Shown: positions 46,886 to 55,934 of the stretch, in pieces
Position numbering within the stretch: the first letter of the stretch is position 1
How the letters are laid out: every line of letters begins with the position of its first letter
Source: SLRI01 sp964402505
GTDB taxonomy: Bacteria; Pseudomonadota; Alphaproteobacteria; Geminicoccales; Geminicoccaceae
DNA: 64,000 bases
Direction of reading: 5' to 3'
Assembly (NCBI GenBank): GCA_964402505.1
Contig: CAYOCP010000009.1
Location: 86,225-150,224 of the forward strand
Notes under the pieces: generated by a model
Databases searched by the model: none
Told to the model about the DNA's origin: nothing
The model's input: the letters and a program-made list of their open reading frames with translations, nothing else
Program-made: the position numbers and the translations under genes

Positions 46886-47860
46886 TCAACTCCTATACCA
46901 CGCCCAAGCTGTGGAAAGAATCTGATCAAGATCGGTAAATCGTGATTGCCAGCCGAGTTCCCGCCCTGCCCTACTGGCATCGCTGACGAGAGTAGCGGGA
47001 TCGCCGGCTCGTCGGGGTCCACTGATAGTTGATATATCGCACCCCGTGACTGCTCTGACGGCGTCGATGATCTGCTTCACGGAAAAACCTTGGCCATTGC
47101 CGAGATTGTAAACGCTAGAAGCAGCACCACCTTTCAACGCGTCGAGCGCCAGGCAGTGCGCACGGGCTAAATCCGCCACGTGAATATAGTCGCGGACGCA
47201 GGTTCCGTCCACTGTGTCATAGTCAGTCCCGAATATCGTGAGGTGAGGCCGACGTCCTGTGGCCACGTCGAAAATAAGCGGAATCAAGTGGGTTTCGGGA
47301 TTATGAGCCTCGCCGATCTCCCCGTCGGGATCAGCTCCCGCGGCATTGAAATAGCGCAGGCAAATCGACTCCATGCCGTAGGCAATATTGAAATCCCGCA
47401 AAATGCGTTCCACCATAAGTTTTGAGCGACCGTAGGGATTGATCGGTCTCTGCGGGGTATCTTCCGTTATCGGGCATTGGTTCGGAATGCCGTAGGTGGC
47501 GCATGTGCTCGAGAATACGATGAGTTTGCAGCCATGATCGCGCGCAGCTTCGATAAGGGTAAGGCTACCAACAACGTTGTTCCAATAATAGCGGTCGGGA
47601 TGAGCCACCGACTCACCGACATAGGCAAAGGCCGCGAAGTGCAGGACTGCCACAGGTCGATGTCGAATGAATACCTCGTCCAGCCGAGCGCGGTCCAAAA
47701 TGTCGCCTCGCTCTAACGGCCCCCATTTAACTGCCCACTCGTGCCCGTTGATAAGGTTGTCATAGACAACTGGAAGATAGTTTGCGCAGGCCAACGCCTT
47801 ACTGACATGCGAGCCGATATAGCCTGCACCGCCGGTGACCAGGACCACTCTATCGTTCAA
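46886..47860 (-). CDS. galE: UDP-glucose 4-epimerase
   Basis: About 324 residues of the extended short-chain dehydrogenase family: VVLVTGGAGYIGSHV (NAD loop), VLHFAAFAYVGES, the SST and NPYGRSK (YxxxK) catalytic elements and RYFNAAGADPDGEIGE. It interconverts UDP-glucose and UDP-galactose, supplying galactose for the polysaccharide. A TTG at 47860 gives the normal N-terminus. The frame opens to an ATG at 48004, but the extra 48 residues have no counterpart in the family. Confidence 0.9.
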   Translation of the reverse strand: MNDRVVLVTGGAGYIGSHVSKALACANYLPVVYDNLINGHEWAVKWGPLERGDILDRARLDEVFIRHRPVAVLHFAAFAYVGESVAHPDRYYWNNVVGSLTLIEAARDHGCKLIVFSSTCATYGIPNQCPITEDTPQRPINPYGRSKLMVERILRDFNIAYGMESICLRYFNAAGADPDGEIGEAHNPETHLIPLIFDVATGRRPHLTIFGTDYDTVDGTCVRDYIHVADLARAHCLALDALKGGAASSVYNLGNGQGFSVKQIIDAVRAVTGCDISTISGPRRAGDPATLVSDASRAGRELGWQSRFTDLDQILSTAWAWYRS

Positions 47861-48229
47861 ATTTCCGCATCCTCGATCAAAAACAATTGCTGCTTGAAGT
47901 TTCCCGGGTTTGAGCACGCGCCGTGGAAAGTTGAGCTGAGACCTTCGTATATCTGCCGACCAACGAAAGACGGCAAGCGACGGTTGAATCAAGAGTCCGC
48001 GCATATGCGCCAGATCGATCTCGGTCGTTCAAAGGTGCCTTGGGAGAGTCGGCGGGCGCAAAACGCGACTGCGCGGACCGAGGGTCGAGGCGTCTATGGT
48101 GCCTGCCGGTGCCGAACCATAACGTAGCCCAAGAACGAACGCCGCGATGTTCCGGACGCGGAGTAACATGCCGAGCGACAGCGCGACCGTTGGCGGCATC
48201 GGAGAGGCGCGCTGTTAGCAGAATTAGTT
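47861..48229. other. Gap between glycosyltransferase and galE without a supported gene
   Basis: About 370 bases. Around 48090-48115, GTCTATGGTGCCTGCCGG resembles a worn family 2 unit. Nothing else is recognised. A promoter for galE and the last glycosyltransferase may lie here. Confidence 0.35.
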
Positions 48230-49432
48230 TCACCGATGAATCAGTGCACGAAGCACCACCCAATCGAGCAACGTTGGCCTTAGCGGCGGTGCCTCGCGTG
48301 CCGCCACAACCGCCTGCTCCAATCCGGCCGCGAAGCGCTCGGGTCCCCAATCGGAAATAATCTCCCGACTAGCACGGCCCATAGCCTCCCGGTCCACGTC
48401 GCCTTGGGCAACGCGAAGCATCATTTCCGCCAAGCCATGGATGTCGTAAGGATCAATGGTGAAGCCATTCACGTTGTCCTGAACGAGGTCGACAGCACAA
48501 CCGCAGCGGCTGGAGACGATGACCGGCAGACCGGCGGCCATAGCCTCGTTGACAACGAGGCCCCATTGCTCGCTGGTGCTAACATGCAAGAAACAGGATG
48601 CTGCACCGTACCACTTCGGCAACTCCTCATATTGTTTGTAACCGGGCAATCTAACGCTCGAATCCAAACCCAAAGACGCGCGGTGAAGCTCGATTTCATG
48701 GCGCAATTCGCCATCGCCGAGGAGGACTAGTTGCCAAGGAGCATCAGCTGAAGTTTTTCTGCGATAAAGAGCATAGGCTTCCAATAGGCGGAACAGATTC
48801 TTTTTCTCGATGAATCGCGCAGACGCCAAGAAGAAAGGGCCCGACAGACCTACCGACGAGGGAAGGGCGTCGACCGCTCCTGCCGCGAAATGGGCATTGT
48901 CTACGACGTCATAGCCGACAAACACCCGACTTGTCGGCAGGCCGAGCGATTCTAGATATTGCCTGCCGTGCGTGCCACCCGCCAATCCGGCTGAGCACAG
49001 GCGGAGAAGCCGAGATTTCAGACATTCGCGCCAAGCGGACCTGGGCGCGTCAAACGCGTTGCTCGCCGACATGACAATTATTGGTCGCTGATGCGTCACC
49101 GCCCATCGCACGATAGCCAACGCATCGCGAGAAGCGTAACCATGAACGGCCACAACACTGGGATTGAGTTCTCGGAGCACGGCCTCCACGCGAGCGGATA
49201 GTTCCCCTGCCGAAAGGCGCTCGATCGCAACGTCGGGAAAGAGCGTAATTTTTTTGAATCCTTGCGGGCCCTCGACCGGAGCCCATGCATTGACCGGGTC
49301 AACGGTCGAGACTTCGAGGCCAACGACATCCAAATGCATAGCCGCTACGCGCGCCCTAGCATGATGGTACGGGCCGAAACGATGCCAAGCCAACACAATC
49401 ACATCGATTGAATCATACAAAATAATCGCCAA
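48230..49432 (-). CDS. Family 4 glycosyltransferase
   Basis: A 400-residue GT-B enzyme. The N-terminal IDVIVLAWHRFGPYHHARAR, the middle PFFLASARFIEKKNLFRLLE, LVLLGDGELRHEIELH and VSTSEQWGLVVNEAMAAGLP (E-x7-E) are characteristic. Codon use is less GC-biased than in the housekeeping block. It precedes galE on the minus strand and takes part in repeat-unit assembly; donor and acceptor cannot be read. Confidence 0.85.
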   Translation of the reverse strand: MAIILYDSIDVIVLAWHRFGPYHHARARVAAMHLDVVGLEVSTVDPVNAWAPVEGPQGFKKITLFPDVAIERLSAGELSARVEAVLRELNPSVVAVHGYASRDALAIVRWAVTHQRPIIVMSASNAFDAPRSAWRECLKSRLLRLCSAGLAGGTHGRQYLESLGLPTSRVFVGYDVVDNAHFAAGAVDALPSSVGLSGPFFLASARFIEKKNLFRLLEAYALYRRKTSADAPWQLVLLGDGELRHEIELHRASLGLDSSVRLPGYKQYEELPKWYGAASCFLHVSTSEQWGLVVNEAMAAGLPVIVSSRCGCAVDLVQDNVNGFTIDPYDIHGLAEMMLRVAQGDVDREAMGRASREIISDWGPERFAAGLEQAVVAAREAPPLRPTLLDWVVLRALIHR

Positions 49433-49475
49433 TGTATAAGCAAAAAACCATGTACGCTCATGGCGTACTCTTTCT

Positions 49476-50192
49476 CTATCTCGCAGTCATGCATTCTTCC
49501 AGCTGAAAGCCGAATTCTCGGCCGCTGCGAGAAACATAATAATTTCTATAACCCATCTTTTTGATGCAACGAATAGCCTCCAGTGTGTCTTTAAAAGAAT
49601 AGCCACCCCTGCCGTGGTGGAATTCTATCAAGAGAATTTTTGGAATAATTGCCCACCGTTGAATATCACAAACGACTTCGTACTCAGAACCTTCGATATC
49701 GATTTTACAAATATCTATGCGCTTGAGACCGAGATTATTTATAATACTGTTAATCGACGAAGTTGGCACCGTAATGGTGTTTTCAATACTCGAAATCTCA
49801 TTCTTGTGTTTAAAAAATGAAACATTACCGTCAATCACCGGCTCCTGCAACTTCAGCGTACCATCTCGTCCAGAAATTGCAATAGGATGAAACACGAATT
49901 GCCAAGGCCAGTCCTCCTGCTCAACCCAAGCGCACGATAGCGGTGTTGGATCGAACGCATGGACAATGCATGGGCAATTATCAATCAATGATAGATCAAA
50001 CGATGCGTCGGCCCCTATTCCGAACGACAGCACGGTGTGAGTTCGCGACAACTCCTGTTGCGGAACCCACCACCCACCATATTCGCTACCCATGAGAACA
50101 AGATCGCCAACTGGACGTGGTCTAAACACAGCCCGCCAGAATAGATGGCGCAAACGGCGTAAGTAGGCACGCGACCATTGGGGTAAAATCAT
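49476..50192 (-). CDS. FkbM-family methyltransferase
   Basis: About 238 residues with the FkbM fold: VLSFGIGADASFDLSLID (SAM loop), CIVHAFDPTPLS (acidic strand end), AISGRDGTLKL and the highly typical RIDICKIDIEGSEYEVV. Members methylate sugar hydroxyls in many surface glycans. ATG 50192 is chosen; a GTG at 50213 would add seven residues. The gene is clearly AT-richer than its neighbours, a sign of transfer. It is last before the IS5-like remnant. Confidence 0.82.
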   Translation of the reverse strand: MILPQWSRAYLRRLRHLFWRAVFRPRPVGDLVLMGSEYGGWWVPQQELSRTHTVLSFGIGADASFDLSLIDNCPCIVHAFDPTPLSCAWVEQEDWPWQFVFHPIAISGRDGTLKLQEPVIDGNVSFFKHKNEISSIENTITVPTSSINSIINNLGLKRIDICKIDIEGSEYEVVCDIQRWAIIPKILLIEFHHGRGGYSFKDTLEAIRCIKKMGYRNYYVSRSGREFGFQLEECMTAR

Positions 50193-50267
50193 TAAGGCAA
50201 TTGAGGATCGCACGGAGTACTCATATCGAACTCACTCATAAACGCACAGACCTCTCCCACCCGGCTG

Positions 50268-50657
50268 TTGCCGGGTTCCAAACTTCTCAGTCGCATTCGG
50301 AGCCGGATCTCGTGGCTGACCTTGATCTACGCCGAAGCCAGCTACCTGGTCGACCAGATTGCCTGCGTTGCCCGCGCAAAAACGGGTTTCCGCTTGGAGC
50401 TCGTCAAACGGCCGCACTACGCCAAGGCCTTCCATCTGTTGCCCAGACACCTTCCGCCGCCTGCTGACCGCCGTTCCCTCCGGAAGTCGGATCGAGAGCC
50501 CGCTGGCCTTCGATGGGGCATCGAACCGACCTTCGCCCGACTCGGCCGCAACCACCGACTCGCGACGGATGTCGAGAAGCTGATCGAGACCGCCACCGGA
50601 ATGGTTGTCGTTGCGATCGTCAAACTACTCGCCAGGCGGCTCACAAACAACTTATAG
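50268..50657 (+). pseudogene. IS5-family transposase remnant
   Basis: The frame contains LIYAEASYLVDQIACVARAK, FRLELVKRPHYAKAFHLLPR and, after a frame-disturbed stretch, WGIEPTFARLGRNHRLATDV, then EKLIETATGMVVVAIVKLLA. This matches the C-terminal third of IS5-type DDE transposases (the xxRWVVERTFAWLGRNRRL region). The N-terminal two thirds and both ends are missing, and the catalytic Glu context is altered. A dead fragment flanking the fkbM gene. The next 214 bases hold nothing clear. Confidence 0.7.
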
Positions 50658-50871
50658 CAATCGAAATCTCTTCGGACCGGAACCCAGTATTGCCAGTACC
50701 AATATTTCTGCCTACTTAGCATTATTCAGGCAACGTCGAACCCCTAATCCTGAAAGCCAATCATGCAAACCCTTAAGACGATCCTCCGACTATTCTAAGC
50801 TACCTAACGGCGTGTAGTTTCCGGACCACCTACCTCGGACCGTAAAAAGATAGGCGGCAACCGGAGAACAG

Positions 50872-51753
50872 TTATTGCGGACATTGAGGGTTGTCGGGAG
50901 CGCCTATGCCCATCTCGCGCATAAAGGCTAAGGTTTCCTTCCACCAAGGTGCTTCTGCATCCCAATTGAGGCGCTCGCCATCACGATCCCGCCACCCCCC
51001 CCAAATCACGACCCCGTCGGCGATCTCATGCATCAGGTCCAGCTGATTCCGCCAGACCTTGGATTCCATAAAGCTGAGCCCAATCGCCTTATCACTTCCG
51101 GGATGGTATTGGGGCCAAACAAAAGGCATGACTATCCTGGTCAGCTCGCGTGAGCGACTGACGACCTTTCGCGAGTAGGCCTCCCACTCAGAAGGTCGAT
51201 TGTAATGGGTGTAAAGGGAAGGGAAAAAGGCATCAACCTCCTCAGCCAGAGCAAAATATTTCTCCTTGTCCTCATTGTCAGAAAATCCCGCCGGCGCTCG
51301 CTCTAAAATGACATCCCAATACGCGGTAGGTGGAAAGAACCCATAGAAACCCATTCTCTTGCCAGGAAGTGCGCTCCGATAATGCCGCAACGCCCACGCG
51401 AGATATCCCGCCTGGGACTGCGCATAGCGCTCGATGTCCAAAACCAGCCATTCTACGCCATTGTCGCGACGATGGGCAACAACTTCTTCGAAATCCTCAC
51501 CCAACTTGCCGCCGTTTTCCTCCCAATCGATGCCCATCTGGTGCTGATACATGACATCGATCAACTTAAGCCCGCAATGAGACAGGTCCGGGATCTTCCT
51601 GTAGAGCAGCGCGTTATAAATCGCGAAGCCTGGTGGATCGGCCGATTTTTGTGGGGCAGCCGCGCAAATTGGCGGCGCACCCAGCCAAGCGACGAAGAAC
51701 GTAAGGGTCGTCGCAAGCCGTCGAGCGTAAACTGCCTGTCTACTCCGACGCAT
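50872..51753 (-). CDS. Secreted TIM-barrel glycosidase-like protein
   Basis: About 293 residues starting MRRSRQAVYARRLATTLTFF at 51753, with a signal peptide ending near CAAA. The mature part reads like a (beta/alpha)8 glycosidase: WLVLDIERYAQ, GKRMGFYGFFPP, EEVDAFFPSLYTHY, IVMPFVWPQYHPGS and DGVVIWGGWRD. The pattern recalls hyaluronidase-type (GH56) barrels, but I cannot assign a family with certainty. It overlaps the polymerase/ligase gene by 14 bases, so a role in trimming or releasing the polysaccharide is plausible. Confidence 0.6.
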   Translation of the reverse strand: MRRSRQAVYARRLATTLTFFVAWLGAPPICAAAPQKSADPPGFAIYNALLYRKIPDLSHCGLKLIDVMYQHQMGIDWEENGGKLGEDFEEVVAHRRDNGVEWLVLDIERYAQSQAGYLAWALRHYRSALPGKRMGFYGFFPPTAYWDVILERAPAGFSDNEDKEKYFALAEEVDAFFPSLYTHYNRPSEWEAYSRKVVSRSRELTRIVMPFVWPQYHPGSDKAIGLSFMESKVWRNQLDLMHEIADGVVIWGGWRDRDGERLNWDAEAPWWKETLAFMREMGIGAPDNPQCPQ

Positions 51754-53197
51754 TCGGCCCGAACAAAGGCTGTCGGACTGCCCACACCGGCAATCTCGGG
51801 ACGACGGACCCACCACCGGACAACCCTCGCCCTCGGTCAGTTTCTGACTGCAGCGCATCACCGAAATTAGCCTGCTGACGAAGAGTTACAATAACCGCCA
51901 GTCCAAAGAAGAGTGGCTTTGCCATCCAGAGTGTAAAACTGAATTGAAGCTGAGCCAATGCACCCAAACAGAGCGCCACGGCTATATAGCCAGATAGGCC
52001 AAGTGCATTCCATTTCGCCAATTCCAACACTCTGACCATAGCGATCAGCAGAAATGTCGCAAACAACATAAGGCCAACCACGCCGTAATACGAGAGTAGT
52101 TCAATAAGCACATTATGCGGATAGAGCACCGGCCCTCCGGCATCCATCAGACTCGGACCCGCGCCAAACCAAAAGTGCTCGCGAAAAGCGTCCCAATGGA
52201 TAGCTTGCAATGAAACTCGCTCGTCTACTGACATGTCCCGGACGAAGCCCGGCACAGAGTCCGGATCAAAAATTTGGGCTAAGCGTAGTAAGGCGCTTTC
52301 CCAGCGAGCCCCCAACGAACTACCCAATATGTCTGCGAGCCAAATCGATGCGGCGGCGCCTAGACTCAAGCCAAACAAGACAATACCAGCCACCAGAAAG
52401 AGGCCTACAACAATGAACAACTTATTACCGGTTGCGAGGCGGAGCACAAGCAACCCCAGAGCGACAGCAACAAACGCCGCCAGGGTCGAGCGAGTGCCGG
52501 TGGCCAGCGCGAGTTGTGCGCATAAAAAAAATGTCAGAAGAGAAATTGCCAACAACAAGAAACGCCCTACTCTGCTCCGCCAATGTTTTGAGACCACCAA
52601 CCAAAGGGCAACAGCTAACGCTGCGGCGCCGCTTGAGACCATGACCATCGAAACGCCGACAGGATTGCCCTCACCAAACGCTAAACGTTCCATGTCGGAA
52701 CCCGTCAAAGTCAAATCGAGCACTACAGTCATGCCGGAAATTAGCGCCATGCTCGACCGGACGATGAGTTCGGTGCGGTCCAACGATAACAGCACGATCC
52801 GTGCCAGGAAATACTGGAGCAGGCCAGCAGTAACTACAATACCAGCTTCGGTAAGCGCGGCGATAGGTTCCGTAGCCCATGCTGACCGAAACAAGATGAG
52901 GATTGCAAATGAAATTAACAATTGATCTTCAACACGAAACACCACGCGAACCGGGGAACTCAAAATCGCAAGAACAGCAATTACAGCGATGCCGCCGTAG
53001 CCAAGCAACGACATGAACGGAAGGCCCGTCCAAAGGTCAATCGCCCGAGCATGGTAAAGCGCGAAAAGAGACAAAACAAAGCCCCAAGCGAGCGCCACAG
53101 AACTACGACGGAGTTCAGCGGGGAAACCGCCCTGCCGCAGTAAACTTGTCGCTTGGAGCCAGTCACGGTGAAGATGATATGGCGCCCGATGCTTCAC
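51740..53197 (-). CDS. O-antigen ligase / polymerase family membrane protein
   Basis: A protein of about 485 residues with ten or more membrane segments (ALAWGFVLSLFALY, IAVIAVLAIL, FIVVGLFLVAGIVLFGLSLG). The long periplasmic loop with AIHWDAFREHFWFGAGP and LYPHNVLIELLSYYGVVG is the Wzy_C/WaaL-type signature. It polymerises or ligates the undecaprenyl-linked repeat unit. GTG 53197 behind GGGAG is chosen; the frame continues to 53236, next to a truncated IS1. AT-richer than the chromosome core. Confidence 0.8.
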   Translation of the reverse strand: MKHRAPYHLHRDWLQATSLLRQGGFPAELRRSSVALAWGFVLSLFALYHARAIDLWTGLPFMSLLGYGGIAVIAVLAILSSPVRVVFRVEDQLLISFAILILFRSAWATEPIAALTEAGIVVTAGLLQYFLARIVLLSLDRTELIVRSSMALISGMTVVLDLTLTGSDMERLAFGEGNPVGVSMVMVSSGAAALAVALWLVVSKHWRSRVGRFLLLAISLLTFFLCAQLALATGTRSTLAAFVAVALGLLVLRLATGNKLFIVVGLFLVAGIVLFGLSLGAAASIWLADILGSSLGARWESALLRLAQIFDPDSVPGFVRDMSVDERVSLQAIHWDAFREHFWFGAGPSLMDAGGPVLYPHNVLIELLSYYGVVGLMLFATFLLIAMVRVLELAKWNALGLSGYIAVALCLGALAQLQFSFTLWMAKPLFFGLAVIVTLRQQANFGDALQSETDRGRGLSGGGSVVPRLPVWAVRQPLFGPNASE

Positions 53198-53237
53198 CGC
53201 GAATTTTCTCCCAAAACGCAATTCAGGATGAGGCACC

Positions 53238-53770
53238 TCAAATGCACTTGCCGGTATGGATTTTGGCCTCGAAAATGCAGCGACGATAGTCTTCCCAATC
53301 GTCGATCAGGAAGATCTGGCCTTCGACGCTGACCTTGGCGAGGAGCTTCCTGCAGTTCGCGTCGTCACGGTCACCCAGAACCCAGGCCAATGCTCGCCGG
53401 TCGAACGGATCGAAGGTCTTCCAGACCCAGCACTTGTCTTTTTCCATCGACGAAATGCCACATCTCGTCGAGTTACAGGACTCAATCTCGCCCGGCATCG
53501 TCGGTGCCGGCAAGGCCGCCGCCTCCTTGCGGATCCGCTTCCAGACAGACACCTCGCTCACCCCGAACAGCCGGGCAATCATGCCGTAGCTGGCGTTGCC
53601 CATGCCATAGAGCAGCACCGCCAAGGCCTTCTTCGCCGCCGGCCTGCCGCGCCGTGGCGTATCGGTGAAGTTGCAGCCGCAAGCGCCGCAGCGATAACGC
53701 GGATGCCGCGCACCAGCCCGTTCTTCACAAACACCTCGCTGCTACACCGTTTGCAACGACCACCGGCCAT
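53238..53770 (-). pseudogene. IS1-family transposase remnant
   Basis: From 53770 the minus strand reads MAGGRCKRCSSEVFVKNGLV (zinc-finger start). After a one-base shift it continues YRCGACGCNFTDTPRRGRPA, then ALAVLLYGMGNASYGMIARL and the helix-turn-helix FGVSEVSVWKRIRKE. A second disturbed stretch hides LDEMWHFVDG, and KDKCWVWKTFDPFDRRALAW, LIDDWEDYRRC follow. The C-terminus stops at HTGKCI, cut off next to the polymerase gene. At least two frameshifts and a truncation mean it is inactive. Confidence 0.75.
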
Positions 53771-54222
53771 GTCCCGCTCCTCACATCCAACATCAGGGCG
53801 TCAGCCTAGCACCCTACCTATCTCCGGTTAAGTATCTCCGCCTCTTAATGGCTTGAGTCTCCGACTGTATCAGAGCGCTGTAGATTGGAAATCAAACGAA
53901 AGTAAACTAGGAGTTTTGAGGCAAACCAGCGAAAGCTATATCAGCCGGCAAACCAAGCGGATCGAGGTTCGAGAAAGTGGAAGCGGCGGGCGTATCGGCC
54001 GCGGGTTTCAGCGGGTAGTCTTCATTGCAAATCGGCCCATTAGTTTTAGAAAGGCCGTTTGGCGGCCGGGATATTAAGTCAGAATTCGCGCAACGCCGCA
54101 GCGTGACGACAACGTATTTTCGATCAATCTCCGAAGATTGTGTATTGCGGCAATTCCGGTCGGCGAAACCTCAGCGACGAAATCGGACAGTTGCCACGCG
54201 GCGCGGTATGTCAAGTTGACGC
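53771..54222. other. Gene-free, AT-richer stretch beside the IS1 remnant
   Basis: About 450 bases between the IS1 remnant and the flippase. Only short open frames without ribosome-binding sites are present. Mixed base composition suggests debris of earlier insertions. Nothing recognisable was found on either strand. Confidence 0.4.
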
Positions 54223-55548
54223 CTATCGCGCGGACCATGTCATCCGGTGGAAGCGACTTATCTGGACGGCGGCGTCAGAGAGCATCGCGCGGCTCGGCAA
54301 CAACCACGCCCTGGTGCTAATTTGGTGATGGCGTTGGAGTTGAACGCAAACAACGGCAAGCCCGACAACATTGGCACCCGCAAGAGCGAGAGGAATACCA
54401 ATCAGTCCCACCACGTACGTGAACGGCAAAAGAAGAAGGAAAGAGACTAGTGCAATGCTTTCAACCAAAAGGCCGCTTCGCGCGTCGCCAAAGGCTCGGA
54501 GGCAACGAACAATGATCTGCCGCAAGGCCAGCGGGACATAAGCAAGAACCAAAAAAACCGCTGTGGCAATGGCTGGTGCATACGCGGTGCCAAACAACAG
54601 CGGCAAGAGATGGGGAATCAGAACAATAGCCAGAATCGAACTCGCTACAAGGAGAAGAGTCGAGCGTTGGAGCCCGAGACGCAACCGATCCTGAGCTCTT
54701 GCTCGCATGGGTTCGGCGGCAAGAAGCGGATAGAGGACCGTGTGGACCGAATTGGTTACCAGTCCGAGACCGGTGGTAGCAATGGTTAGAGCGACCACAT
54801 ACTGGCCTATATCGGTATCGCCGAAGAAACGTATTACTATTAAGCGGTCAGCCTGAGATGAGAGAAGCATGATGACGGTTGTGCCGTGGAAGAGAACGCC
54901 CTGACGCAACAGCGCCTTTGCTTCCCGCCAAATGGGGTGCGCAAGCAAATGCTGGCGCCATATCCATAGCCGCACGCAAGTCGTCAAAGCGGTGCCAAGC
55001 CAAGTGGCCCATACGACCGTTGCGACAGAGATGGCGCCCACCGTCCAAAGCAAGAGGACGCTTAGCAAGTATATGCCGGGTGGAAAAAGGCGGGAAAAAT
55101 TGTACCGGGAAAATCGGCATTCGGCTTGATCGATCGCCAAAAGCGTTGCCATCACGAGGTTCACCGGCACAAATGCAAACAGATATGCCATGGCGAGAGG
55201 CCAGACCTCGGAACGCTCGGGACCAAGCAGAAACGGAAGCAAAAGTGCACCGCAAATCATCACCGGGACGGTCAGACCAAATGAAAGGGCCGTGACGGTA
55301 CTAAGAAAACGACGCCGTTCGACCACCGATTTGTGGATGCGGAAGACGATGGACTCGTTGAGGCTCAAATTACCCAAACCAACCAGAAGCCCGGGCCAGA
55401 ACACTACGACGGCAAAAAGCCCGCGATCGGCGGGACCAAGCAGGCGTGCTGCGATGATACCAGTGGCGATGCCGAAGAGGAGAATGATAGCGTTAGTGCC
55501 AACTGTGGTGGACCATGCGCGCGCTAATGATGACGTTACCTGATTCAC
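54223..55548 (-). CDS. wzx: Wzx-type polysaccharide flippase
   Basis: About 441 residues with 12-14 predicted membrane segments (NAIILLFGIATGIIAARLLG, LTVPVMICGALLLPFLLG, YLLSVLLLWTVGAI, VSFLLLLPFTYVVGLIGIPL). The early ARLLGPADRGLFA motif is typical of the polysaccharide exporters in the MOP superfamily. It moves lipid-linked repeat units across the inner membrane for the polymerase downstream. A GTG at 55548 overlaps the acyltransferase stop (GTGA); ATG 55575 is an alternative. Confidence 0.82.
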   Translation of the reverse strand: MNQVTSSLARAWSTTVGTNAIILLFGIATGIIAARLLGPADRGLFAVVVFWPGLLVGLGNLSLNESIVFRIHKSVVERRRFLSTVTALSFGLTVPVMICGALLLPFLLGPERSEVWPLAMAYLFAFVPVNLVMATLLAIDQAECRFSRYNFSRLFPPGIYLLSVLLLWTVGAISVATVVWATWLGTALTTCVRLWIWRQHLLAHPIWREAKALLRQGVLFHGTTVIMLLSSQADRLIVIRFFGDTDIGQYVVALTIATTGLGLVTNSVHTVLYPLLAAEPMRARAQDRLRLGLQRSTLLLVASSILAIVLIPHLLPLLFGTAYAPAIATAVFLVLAYVPLALRQIIVRCLRAFGDARSGLLVESIALVSFLLLLPFTYVVGLIGIPLALAGANVVGLAVVCVQLQRHHQISTRAWLLPSRAMLSDAAVQISRFHRMTWSAR

Positions 55549-55931
55549 AAGTTGATCATGAAAGCTGTGCCGCATCTGGTGCTGGGGCCAGGAGTGATGG
55601 ACACGCCGGCCCCCACCCAGCACCCATCATCGATGTCGAGCAGAGCACAGAAGAGCGGGAAGGCCGGATCGTTCCATTCGTGGTTGCTCGGGAACAAATA
55701 TCGACTCTGGTTAATGCACACGCTCTTGCAGATCCGTACTGTCGTATGATTGCGGATCCAGACCATCTCGCCGAGCAAAACGTGATCACCGATCTCCAAA
55801 AACCAGGCATATTCGATGGTGACCCGCGGCTTGCATACGAAGCCCTTGCTGACCGTAGCGCCAAGGGGGCGGAGCATGCTCATCTTCCCAGATGACGGGA
55901 TGAGGGCGAGCACCAGACAGATTGCCGTCAC
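55545..55931 (-). CDS. WcaF-like acyltransferase, probably truncated
   Basis: 128 residues with left-handed beta-helix hexapeptides of the WcaF/DapH type: GFVCKPRVTIEYAWFLEIGD, HVLLGEMVWIRNHTTVRI, CINQSRYLFPSNHEWNDPAF and DIDDGCWVGAGVSITPG. Family members run about 180 residues. Here the last coil (the VxxGAVVGAGSVVTKDVP part) is replaced by STRCGTAFMINL, and the N-terminal arm is short. The donor or acceptor site may therefore be damaged. It lies three bases after the carbamoyltransferase stop and overlaps the flippase start. Confidence 0.65.
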   Translation of the reverse strand: MTAICLVLALIPSSGKMSMLRPLGATVSKGFVCKPRVTIEYAWFLEIGDHVLLGEMVWIRNHTTVRICKSVCINQSRYLFPSNHEWNDPAFPLFCALLDIDDGCWVGAGVSITPGPSTRCGTAFMINL

Positions 55932-55934
55932 TGC

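Noticed and set aside
47861..48004. 48-residue N-terminal extension of GalE from ATG 48004
   Set aside because: GalE proteins start just before the GGAGYIG loop. The extra residues have no family counterpart, so TTG 47860 was preferred.
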